This document shows positions 48,052-55,916 of a stretch of DNA of 64,000 bases, piece after piece (positions within the stretch are counted from its first letter, which is position 1; each line of letters opens with the position of its first letter). This DNA is from Mesorhizobium sp. L-2-11. Lineage in GTDB: Bacteria > Pseudomonadota > Alphaproteobacteria > Rhizobiales > Rhizobiaceae. The notes under the pieces are model-generated. The model saw only the letters and a program-made list of their open reading frames with translations, was not told the origin of the DNA and did no database searches. The position numbers were made by a program, and so were the translations under genes. The stretch is taken from NCBI RefSeq assembly GCF_016756595.1, contig NZ_AP023257.1:5348001-5412000 (forward strand). The letters are read 5' to 3'.

Positions 48052-48552
48052 TTACATCGCGCCGTGGGCGTCCATGTCCGGCGGCAGGATGTCGGCCGAA
48101 TAGAGCACGGCAGGAACCGAACCGTTGTTCTTCCACCAATGCGCGAGCTGGCCGAACTCGGCGGTGGCTTCGCCGGCCTTGTGCTCGATCGCCACCTTGC
48201 AGGTGTTGCTGTATTCGCTGATCGCGCCCTCGACGACCAGGATATTTGCCGGACGCGTGGAGTGGTCGTGCCACGGCACGACGCCGCCGGGCTGCACGAC
48301 GAGCTTGCGCAGACGGAACCTATTGCCCTTCCAGGCGTCGCCCTTCGTGCTGAGGTCGATCGTGCTGATGACCTCGTCGGTGACACCTTCCGGCGCGCTC
48401 GGCATCGACTGCACGGCATTGGTGGCGACCTGGTCGACTGGGCATTCGCCGGCGTGGGCAGGTGCTACAGCGAAAGCCGCGGCCGAAGCGAGCAGGCCGA
48501 ACCCAAGAACAAGTTTGATCGGGTTGTGAGGTGCTATGACTTTCAGAAACAT
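48052..48552 (-). CDS. Exported cupin protein
   Basis: The 166-residue protein has a signal peptide (VLGFGLLASAAAFAVAPAHA) and a single cupin domain with RKLVVQPGGVVPWHDHS, in which two histidines should bind metal, and ILVVEGAISEYS plus HKAGEATAEFG. AAGGAG lies 11 bases upstream. It is probably a periplasmic metal-binding enzyme or sensor; no reaction can be named. It is first in the cupin, MFS and DUF302 series on the minus strand, possibly controlled by the LysR gene further upstream. Confidence 0.9.
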   Translation of the reverse strand: MFLKVIAPHNPIKLVLGFGLLASAAAFAVAPAHAGECPVDQVATNAVQSMPSAPEGVTDEVISTIDLSTKGDAWKGNRFRLRKLVVQPGGVVPWHDHSTRPANILVVEGAISEYSNTCKVAIEHKAGEATAEFGQLAHWWKNNGSVPAVLYSADILPPDMDAHGAM

Positions 48553-48753
48553 TTTGCGGTTCTCCTTTTATCGAGCCCGGCAATGGGGATTCATGCGGGG
48601 CGTGATGTGGAGATTGGACGAGCACGGCGGCCAAGAGAAATGCCGGGTACTTCTAAATTCCATAGCCTGAAGCTATCGCGTGAGCCTGGGCGCAGTCATA
48701 CCGGCTCGCATCCGAACCGCAGGCGTACTCCTGCGTAGTCGACGGAGTTTCGA

Positions 48754-49668
48754 TTACGCGGCGGAACGGCGCATCGAAACCGGTGATGCGCCCTCTGCCC
48801 AGCCATAGGATTTGACCGCACCGACAAATGTCGACACCGCGGGCGAGAAGCGGCGGCCGGCGACGGTGACGAGGCACACATCGCGGGTCACCTCCGGCTC
48901 TGTCACCGGCCGCACCTGCAGCCCTGGAATCACGGCGGTGTATTCGGGGAGGAAACAGATGCCGAGCCCTCCGGCAACCATATTCTGGATCCAGTCCTCT
49001 CGCTCGCTAGAATAGGAGATGCGAAGCTTCACTCCGCGCTCGACGCAAAGATGAGAGAGATGGTCCCAATACTCGCAGTTGACACGTCTCAGATAGATCT
49101 CGCCGTCGATCGCGCTGATTGGCACGGTCTCGTGCTGCGTCAGCCGATGGCCGGTCGGGAACGCCAGCATGAAGCGTTCGCGAAAGAGAGGCGTCACGTC
49201 GAAGCGTTCCGGGAAGTTTTCGCTCGACGACATGATTGCGACGTCGATCTCGCCCGCCTCGAGCAGTTGTGAAAGCCGGCTTGGTACCCCTTCAACCAAC
49301 TGCAACTGAATTCCCTTGTGGCGCATGTTGAAATCCGTGAGCAACCCGGTGAAGCGGCGCGGGCCGATCGTGCACATGATGCCGACCTTCAGATGCGCGT
49401 CCTTGAGGCAAAGGAAGCGCGAGGCTTCCTGATGGACGCCGCTCAGTTCATCAAGGATCTGTTGGAAACGCGGCCGAAGCAGCGCGCCAAGGTCGGTGAT
49501 GTGGGTCAGATTGCGCTCGCGCCGGAACAAAAGGCCGCCTACCTCGTCCTCGAGCTGCTGGATCGCGCGGCTGAGCGCCGGCTGGGTGACGTTGCATTTC
49601 TCGGCGGCGCGCGTGAAGTTCCGCGTATCGCAGACGGCGAGGAAATATCGGATGTGGTGGATGTCCAT
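48754..49668 (-). CDS. LysR-family transcriptional regulator
   Basis: The 304-residue protein opens MDIHHIRYFLAVCDTRNFTRAAEKCNVTQPALSRAIQQLEDEVGG (in part), a classic LysR helix-turn-helix. In the effector domain, SSEREDWIQNMVAGGLGICFLPEYT closely parallels the LysR at 21846, so they are paralogs. GGGGATTGGC precedes the ATG. It is divergent from the 3-hydroxybutyrate dehydrogenase gene (147 bases), its most likely target, and lies 200 bases upstream of the cupin gene on the same strand. Confidence 0.93.
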   Translation of the reverse strand: MDIHHIRYFLAVCDTRNFTRAAEKCNVTQPALSRAIQQLEDEVGGLLFRRERNLTHITDLGALLRPRFQQILDELSGVHQEASRFLCLKDAHLKVGIMCTIGPRRFTGLLTDFNMRHKGIQLQLVEGVPSRLSQLLEAGEIDVAIMSSSENFPERFDVTPLFRERFMLAFPTGHRLTQHETVPISAIDGEIYLRRVNCEYWDHLSHLCVERGVKLRISYSSEREDWIQNMVAGGLGICFLPEYTAVIPGLQVRPVTEPEVTRDVCLVTVAGRRFSPAVSTFVGAVKSYGWAEGASPVSMRRSAA

Positions 49669-49815
49669 GCCAATCCCCTAGCGCGCCCGAGCCTTCTCCA
49701 ACCAATGCAATGGACGCATGGATTTGATAGCACAGCGGCATTTTATTGTTGAGCGCGCATCGCTCAAGGTCCCGCAGAACAGCCGCAGCGTTGCGGCACA
49801 TCAACGGAGGCCGAA

Positions 49816-50646
49816 ATGCTCAACGTCAGCAAACCTGAAACCGATACGCTTGCGATGCGCCGCCCCCTGGAAGGCCGGACGGCGATCGTGACCGGCTCGA
49901 CCAGCGGCATCGGCCTCGGCATCGCCCGCGCCCTGGCGCAGAACGGTGCTGCCGTCATGCTGAACGGGTTCGGGGATCCGGTGGAAATCGAAACGCAGCG
50001 TGCCGCCTTGGCCGAGGAAAATGATGTCGACGTCGCTTACGACAACGCTGACATGTCGAACCGCGACGCTATCCACATGATGGTGGAACGGGCCGTTGCA
50101 CGCTTCGGCCAGATCGACATCGTGATCAACAACGCTGGCATACAGCATGTTGCGCCAGTCAGCGAATTTCCCGTCGCCAAATGGGACTCGATCCTGGCGA
50201 TCAACCTGAGTTCGGCTTTCCATCTGATCCAGGCGACGTTCGAGCCGATGAAGGGTCGCGGCTATGGCCGCATCATCAACATCGCTTCCGCCCATGGGCT
50301 AATCGCCTCGCCTTTCAAATCAGCCTATGTCGCCGCCAAGCACGGCATGGTCGGGTTGACGAAGGTGGTCGCTCTCGAGGGCGCCGAGTACGGCGTGACT
50401 TCGAACGCGATCTGTCCAGGCTATGTCTGGACGCCGCTCGTCGAGAAACAAATCGAGGATCAGGCGAAGTCGCACAACATCGCCCGCGACGCCGTTATCC
50501 GCGACATCTTTCTGAAGAACCAGCCGACCAGGCGCTTTGCGACTGTAGAAGAAATGGGAGCGCTTGCGGTGTTTCTCTGCAGTGACTGCGCAGCTTCGAT
50601 CACCGGCACAGCCTTGCCGATCGACGGCGGCTGGACTGCGCACTGA
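49816..50646 (+). CDS. bdhA: 3-hydroxybutyrate dehydrogenase (short-chain dehydrogenase)
   Basis: The 276-residue enzyme starts after GGAGG and has the SDR features: TAIVTGSTSGIGLGIA for NAD, NNAGIQHV, serine in INIASAHG, and the YVAAKHG Tyr-Lys pair. The insertion VTSNAICPGYVWTPLVEKQIEDQAK (in part) is characteristic of D-3-hydroxybutyrate dehydrogenases, which oxidise the monomer of polyhydroxybutyrate. It carries about 18 extra residues at the N-terminus before RRPLEGRTAIVTG. The patatin gene follows after 49 bases with a strong Shine-Dalgarno, giving a likely storage-lipid operon. Confidence 0.93.
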   Translation: MLNVSKPETDTLAMRRPLEGRTAIVTGSTSGIGLGIARALAQNGAAVMLNGFGDPVEIETQRAALAEENDVDVAYDNADMSNRDAIHMMVERAVARFGQIDIVINNAGIQHVAPVSEFPVAKWDSILAINLSSAFHLIQATFEPMKGRGYGRIINIASAHGLIASPFKSAYVAAKHGMVGLTKVVALEGAEYGVTSNAICPGYVWTPLVEKQIEDQAKSHNIARDAVIRDIFLKNQPTRRFATVEEMGALAVFLCSDCAASITGTALPIDGGWTAH

Positions 50647-50695
50647 GCGCACCGTCATCGTCAAACGTCTGCAATTTTACGCGAGGAGGTACCCG

Positions 50696-51781
50696 ATGAA
50701 CACTCATGCCGACGCTGTGAAGCTTGCCTCCAGCCAATCGGAACCGGCCGCGCCCAGCGTGGTCCGCGGGAAGCGGACGATCAACCTCGCGCTTCAGGGC
50801 GGAGGCGCGCACGGCGCCTTCACATGGGGTGTCATCGATCGGCTCCTTGACGAGGAGAGCTTGTCCTTCGAGGGGGCCGTCGCAACCAGCGCCGGGGCCA
50901 TGAACGCGGCGGTGCTTGCCTACGGACTCGCCGAAGGCGGACGCCGCGGCGCGCAGAAGGCGCTTGCGAATTTCTGGCGCCGCGTCAGCCACGCGGCGGC
51001 CTTCAGCCCCCTGCAGCCGACCCTGCTTGACAAGATGGCCGGGTCGCGTTCGCTCGAATACTCCCCGGCCTTCCTGATGCTCGACATGGTGACGCGGCTG
51101 ATGTCGCCCTATCAGTTCAATCCCTTGAACTTCAATCCGCTGAAAAAAGTTCTCGAGCAGTCTATCGATCTGGATGCCGTCCGCATGTCGCGCTGTCCGC
51201 TGAAACTCAACATCTGCGCGACCAATGTGCGGACCGGGAAGGTCAAGGTTTTCTCCAATGACGAGCTGTCGATCGACGCCATCATGGCGTCGGCATGCCT
51301 GCCGTTCCTGTTCCAAGCCGTCGAGATCGACGGCGAGGCCTATTGGGACGGCGGTTATATGGGAAATCCGGCAATCTTCCCGCTGATCTATTCCTGCGAC
51401 ACGCCGGACGTGCTGATCGTACACATCAATCCTATAGAACGCGCCGAACTGCCGCGCTCGGCGACGGACATCCTTAATCGCATCAACGAGATAAGCTTCA
51501 ACTCTTCGCTCTTGCGGGAAATGCGGGCGATCGCCTTCGTCACGCAACTGATCGACTCGGAGGCCGGCCAGGCGCTCGACCTCAAGCGCATCTTCGTCCA
51601 CGGCATTTCGGATGACGAGACCATGAAAAAGCTTGGCGTCTCCAGCAAGCTCAATGCCGATTGGGGCCTGCTTACGGATCTTCGCGACCGCGGCCGTGAA
51701 CGCGCCGAGGAATGGCTCGAAGCCAACTATAACCACATCGGACAGCGTTCCACGGTGGACATCCACGAACGCTATCTCTGA
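50696..51781 (+). CDS. Patatin-like phospholipase
   Basis: Starting at 50696, after GAGGAGGT, the protein has 361 residues. The oxyanion hole is LQGGGAHGAF, the nucleophile elbow is VATSAGAMNAAV (A-T-S-A-G in place of G-x-S-x-G), and the catalytic aspartate is in DGGYMGNPAIF. Patatin-like proteins hydrolyse acyl esters. Pairing with bdhA, which I recall in other rhizobia, suggests a role in polyhydroxybutyrate or lipid turnover. A strong intrinsic terminator follows 47 bases after the stop. Confidence 0.9.
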   Translation: MNTHADAVKLASSQSEPAAPSVVRGKRTINLALQGGGAHGAFTWGVIDRLLDEESLSFEGAVATSAGAMNAAVLAYGLAEGGRRGAQKALANFWRRVSHAAAFSPLQPTLLDKMAGSRSLEYSPAFLMLDMVTRLMSPYQFNPLNFNPLKKVLEQSIDLDAVRMSRCPLKLNICATNVRTGKVKVFSNDELSIDAIMASACLPFLFQAVEIDGEAYWDGGYMGNPAIFPLIYSCDTPDVLIVHINPIERAELPRSATDILNRINEISFNSSLLREMRAIAFVTQLIDSEAGQALDLKRIFVHGISDDETMKKLGVSSKLNADWGLLTDLRDRGRERAEEWLEANYNHIGQRSTVDIHERYL

Positions 51782-51827
51782 CAACAACTCCCGGCCGGCA
51801 TTATCCCCTCTGGATGCCGGTTCGCTG

Positions 51828-51861
51828 AGCCCTCCGGCAACCCTCCCGGAGGGCTCTTTTT
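51828..51861 (+). terminator. Rho-independent terminator after bdhA-patatin
   Basis: AGCCCTCCGG (51828-51837) pairs perfectly with CCGGAGGGCT (51846-51855) over an 8-base loop, followed by CTTTTT. It cleanly separates the storage-lipid operon from the bufferin cassette. Confidence 0.88.
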
Positions 51862-51998
51862 ATGCAGCCGGCGCATACAGCGCGTCTATCGAAACCATGC
51901 CAAGACAGCATTTCAGTTGATGGCTGCGATCGAAGAGAGTGGCTTCAGACGGGCTGATCGCCGGTCTGAACTAAACACAAACCCAGGAGACGGAAATC

Positions 51999-52268
51999 AT
52001 GATCAATACCAAATCGCTCATCGGCTCGGCTTTGGCCGCGGCTACCACGCTCGCCGCCAGCGCTGCCTTCGCCGGTCCGGCCGCTCAGCCGGAGTTCTCG
52101 TTCGAAAAGTGCTACGGCGTCGTCAAGGCCGGCCAGAACGATTGCCAGACCGCCACGCATTCTTGCGCCGGGACCTCGACCGCCGACAACCAGTCCGACG
52201 CATGGATCTATGTGCCGGCCGGCACTTGCGGAAAGCTTGCCAGCGGCAGCACCGAACCCAAGGCCTGA
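51999..52268 (+). CDS. bufA1: BufA1-type bufferin precursor (DUF2282)
   Basis: This 89-residue precursor starts after AGGAGACGG. It has a signal peptide ([20 protein letters not shown], residues 6-25) and a mature part with four cysteines at 38, 49, 56 and 77 in [22 protein letters not shown] and PAGTCGKL, the DUF2282 pattern. Bufferins are periplasmic RiPPs whose cysteines are converted to heterocycles by the MNIO enzyme BufB with BufC, and they bind copper. The identity is from the cysteine pattern and from the downstream bufB and bufC. The ending PKA and the QSDAWIYVP motif match relatives known to me. Confidence 0.93.
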   Translation: MINTKSLIGSALAAATTLAASAAFAGPAAQPEFSFEKCYGVVKAGQNDCQTATHSCAGTSTADNQSDAWIYVPAGTCGKLASGSTEPKA

Positions 52269-52300
52269 TCCACTCCCACGCAACCCAATGGAGACGACTG

Positions 52301-53329
52301 ATGCCCAATAAGCTCCCCACCCTCCCAATTCCGCAAGCTGCGGGCATCGGTCTTCGCTCGCCGCACATTGCTGAAATGCTGAGCCGCCGCCCGTCGGCGG
52401 GTTGGTTGGAGGTTCATGCCGAAAACTACATGGGCGGTTCTGCTGCCGTCGCCGCGCTCGAAAATCTGCGTGAGACCTACCCCCTTTCTGTTCACGGCGT
52501 AGGGCTGTCTCTCGGCAGCGCTTCCGGCGTCGACCGCGACCATCTGGAACGCATGCGCAAGGTATGCGTGCGCTTCGAACCCGATCTTGTTTCCGAACAC
52601 CTCGCCTGGAGCGGCGCCGATGGCGCCTACCTCAACGACCTTTTGCCGCTCCGTTACGACGAAGCAGCGCTGGCGATCGTCGCCAACAATATCAAGCTCG
52701 TTCAGGACACTCTGAAGCGCCGCATCCTGATTGAAAATCTCTCTGCCTATATCGAGGTCAGCGGTTCGACGATGACGGAGGCCGAGTTCTTGGCCGAGCT
52801 TGTGAAGCGCACGGGATGCGGCCTGCTTCTCGACGTGAACAACGTCTACGTTTCCGCCCACAATCTCGACTTCGACGCGGCTGCGTTCATCGAGGTGCTG
52901 CCTGCCGAGGCGATCGGCGAGATCCATCTGGCAGGCCATGCCGTCAACGACGTTGGCGATGACACGGTCCTGATCGACGACCACGGCTCGCGTGTGCCGC
53001 CCGCCGTGTGGTCACTCTATGCCGGCGCGATCGAGAAATTCGGCCCGCGCCCCACGCTGATCGAATGGGATACGGATGTGCCAGTGCTCGACGTGCTGCT
53101 GGGCGAAGCAATGTGGGCGGATATGCTTGCCGCTTCGATCGCCTTCCGCAAGCGGCAGGATTCCCTTCCTGTTTCCGCGCCGAAGCAGTCCGCTCCAGGC
53201 ACCGTCGTTCCGTTCGAACGCGATGCACCGCGCGGCCAGATGCCGGTGCTTGCCGCTTTCGATGCGATCAAGCCCGCGCGTCTCGCTGCTGACCGTGACG
53301 TCAGGAGGAACCGCCATGCTGCCGCTTGA
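52301..53329 (+). CDS. bufB: MNIO-family bufferin maturase BufB (DUF692)
   Basis: Starting at 52301 the protein has 342 residues in a TIM-barrel-like DUF692 fold. Metal-ligand segments are visible in order: WLEVHAENYMG, LSVHGVGLSLGS, LVSEHLAWSG, RILIENLSAY, LLDVNNVYVSAHNLDFD, IGEIHLAGHAV, LIDDHGSRV and TLIEWDTDVP. MNIO enzymes are multinuclear iron oxidases that modify cysteines in RiPPs; BufB makes thiooxazole-type heterocycles on BufA. The last 50 residues are a poorly conserved tail. It lies 32 bases after bufA1 and overlaps bufC by 14 bases. Confidence 0.95.
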   Translation: MPNKLPTLPIPQAAGIGLRSPHIAEMLSRRPSAGWLEVHAENYMGGSAAVAALENLRETYPLSVHGVGLSLGSASGVDRDHLERMRKVCVRFEPDLVSEHLAWSGADGAYLNDLLPLRYDEAALAIVANNIKLVQDTLKRRILIENLSAYIEVSGSTMTEAEFLAELVKRTGCGLLLDVNNVYVSAHNLDFDAAAFIEVLPAEAIGEIHLAGHAVNDVGDDTVLIDDHGSRVPPAVWSLYAGAIEKFGPRPTLIEWDTDVPVLDVLLGEAMWADMLAASIAFRKRQDSLPVSAPKQSAPGTVVPFERDAPRGQMPVLAAFDAIKPARLAADRDVRRNRHAAA

Positions 53330-54092
53330 GCATCTGCAGAACATCATCGCGCAGTCCGTGCTTGGCAACCCGCAATTCGGCCTTTCGTCGCTCGTTTCAG
53401 CGGGCCGCGCCGATCCATGCCGACGGCTGCGCATCTATGAGAACAATACCCGCGCCTCGCTGACAGCGACGCTGATGGCCGTATTTCCAGTCGTCGTTCG
53501 CATGGTCGACGAGCGGTTCTTCCGCTATGCCGCAAGCGAGTTCATTCGTCAGCATCCCCCCGGCGAGCCAAGGCTGGTGCGCTACGGCTCCGACTTCCCG
53601 CGCTTCCTCGGGACCTTCGAAGGTCTGGCTGAAATGCCCTTCGTCGCGGAAACGGCGCGGCTTGAATGGGCGATCGCCGAGGCGCTTGATGCGGCATCAC
53701 TGCCGGCCCTGAACCTGGCGGCACTGGATGGCGAAGCCTCGAGCTCGACCCTAGAACTGATGCTCCAACCATCCTTGCGCCTCGTTATGTCGCATTGGCC
53801 GGTACTGTCGATCTGGTCGGCGCATCAGAACGGAGGCGTTCCGGATCAAGCTGATGTCTGGCAGCGCAAAGCCGAGCGCATCGCGCTCTGGAGGCACGGC
53901 GACAATGTACGCTTCGCGCGCCTCACGAGCGCCCAGTTCTCGTTCCGCCATTCTCTGAAAAATGGCCTCGGCCTGGAGAGGGCCGTTTCACGCGCCCTCA
54001 CGCACGAACCGACGTTCGATGTCCTCGGCGCCCTCGTCAGCCTGTTCGGCGAAGGCTTGGTGACCGGCATCGGCTTCGACCACCCGCAGTAA
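53316..54092 (+). CDS. bufC: BufC-type partner protein (DUF2063)
   Basis: The 258-residue protein starts after AGGAGGA and has a DUF2063 N-terminal domain: RIYENNTRASLTATLMAVFPVVVRMVDERFFRYAASEFIRQHPP (in part), YGSDFPRFL and an ERAL-type C-terminal half. DUF2063 proteins recognise the precursor and assist DUF692 enzymes (BufC in bufferins, MbnC-like in methanobactin-related systems). The 14-base overlap with bufB implies translational coupling. Its exact biochemical part here is inferred from the family. Confidence 0.92.
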   Translation: MLPLEHLQNIIAQSVLGNPQFGLSSLVSAGRADPCRRLRIYENNTRASLTATLMAVFPVVVRMVDERFFRYAASEFIRQHPPGEPRLVRYGSDFPRFLGTFEGLAEMPFVAETARLEWAIAEALDAASLPALNLAALDGEASSSTLELMLQPSLRLVMSHWPVLSIWSAHQNGGVPDQADVWQRKAERIALWRHGDNVRFARLTSAQFSFRHSLKNGLGLERAVSRALTHEPTFDVLGALVSLFGEGLVTGIGFDHPQ

Positions 54093-54110
54093 ACGAAAAT
54101 GGAGAGACCA

Positions 54111-54584
54111 ATGAGCGTGACCCGCGAAATGCCTTCAACCAGTGGCCGCAGCCTAGCCGCCGCCTACCGCAGGGCTCTGAACCTGGCGGGCAGCATACCC
54201 CTTTCTCTCGTTCAGCTGGCGGGTCGCGTCGCGGTCGCCCACGTGTTCTGGCAATCGGCCCAGACCAAGCTCGCTTCCTGGCCGGTAACGCTGCAGCTTT
54301 TCGCGTTTGAATATAATCTGCCGCTGATCGACCCGGCGCTAGCGGCTTCGCTCGCGACAGCCGCCGAAATCATCGGCGCCGCATTGCTTTTCCTCGGCCT
54401 GTTCTCGCGCCTCGGCGCGCTGATGCTGCTCGGGGTAGTCGCGGTGATCCAGACCTTCGTCTATCCGGGACACTGGGGCGAACACCTCATGTGGAGTTCG
54501 CTGCTGCTGCTCATTTTGGCTCGCGGCGCAGGCGTCGTATCGTTGGATTATCTGGTCGACGGCTATTTCCGTCGCGGAGCGTGA
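54111..54584 (+). CDS. DoxX-family membrane protein of the bufferin cassette
   Basis: I start at 54111 (GGAGAGACCA upstream) rather than 54099; the product is 157 residues with four membrane helices: LAGRVAVAHVFWQSAQTKL, AASLATAAEIIGAALLFLGLF and a later HWGEHLMWSSLLLLILARG. DoxX proteins are regular members of bufferin and gig-type gene sets, next to DUF2282, DUF692 and DUF2063. Their role is unknown; a membrane redox partner has been suggested. Here the gene also sits 3 bases before the NDH-2 gene, tying the cassette to the respiratory chain. Confidence 0.9.
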   Translation: MSVTREMPSTSGRSLAAAYRRALNLAGSIPLSLVQLAGRVAVAHVFWQSAQTKLASWPVTLQLFAFEYNLPLIDPALAASLATAAEIIGAALLFLGLFSRLGALMLLGVVAVIQTFVYPGHWGEHLMWSSLLLLILARGAGVVSLDYLVDGYFRRGA

Positions 54585-54587
54585 ACA

Positions 54588-55916
54588 ATGCTGCGCCGAT
54601 CCAGCGAAGAAGTGATGAACTTGGCAGAGTTGGAGGCGACGCCGGCCATAACAGATGCGCTTCCACCGCGCCGGCCCCGGGTCGTCATTCTCGGCGCGGG
54701 CTTCGGCGGCCTCAACGCAGTGCTCGGGTTGCGCAACGCGCCGGTCGATATCACTGTCGTCGACCGCCGCAATTATCATCTGTTCCAGCCGCTGCTTTAT
54801 CAGGTGGCGACGGCCGGCCTGTCTCCGGCGCAGATCGCCATGCCGATCCGGCGCGTCCTCGCCAGCCAGAAGAATGCAACCGTCCTGATGGAAAAGGTGG
54901 AGGGCGTCGACACCGCTGCGCGGACTGTGCTGACCGGCAGCAGGCGAATTCCCTACGATTACCTGATCATCGCCACCGGCGCCCGCCACGCCTATTTCGG
55001 TCACGACGCCTGGGAAGCAAATGCTCCCGGCCTCAAGACCATAGGCGACGCCACCGAAATTCGCGCCCGCATATTGACCGCGTTCGAAAAGGCAGAAGTG
55101 ACCGACGATCCGGCTCTTCGAGAAAAACTCCTTACCTTTGTGGTTGTCGGCGGCGGACCCACCGGCGTCGAACTCGCGGGCGCTATCATCGAACTCGCGC
55201 GCAAAGCGATCGTTCGCGATTTCCGCAACATCGATTCCTCGACCGCAAGGGTTGTACTTGTCGAGGCCGACGAACGGCTGCTCACCGCATTTCCGGAGAA
55301 GCTCTCGCAATCGGCCAAATCGCAGCTCGAAAGGCTTGGTGTCGAGGTCAGGCTAGGAGCAGCCGTCACCGAGTGCGACGACAATGGCGTTGCGCTCGCG
55401 GATGGGCAGCGCGTCGCTTCAGCCTGTGTGCTCTGGGCCGCCGGCGTCATGGCCTCAAGGGCGGCGAAATGGTTGGACGTCCCGGCCGATCGCGCCGGCC
55501 GCGTCGTTGTCGACGAACATCTCCACGTGCCCGGCCGCGAAGGCGTCTATGTCATCGGTGACACTGCTTCGGTAAAAGGCAAGGACGGCCGTCCGGTTCC
55601 GGGCGTCGCCCCTGCCGCTAAGCAAATGGGCCGCTATGTGGCAGGTCTCATCAAGGCGCGGCTTGCGGGGACGGTGGCAGAACCTTTCCGCTACGCCGAC
55701 TACGGCAACCTTGCCACCATCGGGCGCAAGGCTGCGGTCGCGGATTTGGGACCCATCCAACTGAGCGGTTTCCTAGCCTGGCTGCTCTGGAGCTTCGCGC
55801 ATCTGTGGTTCCTTGTCGGTTTCCGCAACCGCACTGTTGTCTTCCTCGATTGGACTTGGGCCTATGCAACATTTGACCGCAGCGCGCGCCTCATCACCGA
55901 ACGCCGCGACCGCTAG
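54588..55916 (+). CDS. Type II NADH:quinone oxidoreductase (NDH-2-like)
   Basis: The 442-residue flavoprotein has two Rossmann motifs, VVILGAGFGGLNAVLGL (from residue 32) for FAD and VVVGGGPTGVELAG (about 186-199) for NADH, the PLLYQVATAGLSP segment, the GDTA region (VIGDTASV) and the quinone-site APAAKQMGRYVAG. A hydrophobic C-terminal anchor (LAWLLWSFAHLWFLVGF) and WTWAYATFDRSARLI end the chain. It should feed electrons from NADH to quinone without pumping protons. It starts 3 bases after doxX (GGAG upstream), so it is translationally linked to the bufferin cassette. Confidence 0.92.
   Translation: MLRRSSEEVMNLAELEATPAITDALPPRRPRVVILGAGFGGLNAVLGLRNAPVDITVVDRRNYHLFQPLLYQVATAGLSPAQIAMPIRRVLASQKNATVLMEKVEGVDTAARTVLTGSRRIPYDYLIIATGARHAYFGHDAWEANAPGLKTIGDATEIRARILTAFEKAEVTDDPALREKLLTFVVVGGGPTGVELAGAIIELARKAIVRDFRNIDSSTARVVLVEADERLLTAFPEKLSQSAKSQLERLGVEVRLGAAVTECDDNGVALADGQRVASACVLWAAGVMASRAAKWLDVPADRAGRVVVDEHLHVPGREGVYVIGDTASVKGKDGRPVPGVAPAAKQMGRYVAGLIKARLAGTVAEPFRYADYGNLATIGRKAAVADLGPIQLSGFLAWLLWSFAHLWFLVGFRNRTVVFLDWTWAYATFDRSARLITERRDR

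Noticed and set aside
51917..52300. N-terminal extension of bufB upstream of 52301
   Set aside because: It overlaps bufA1 in another frame; the DUF692 fold starts after 52301.
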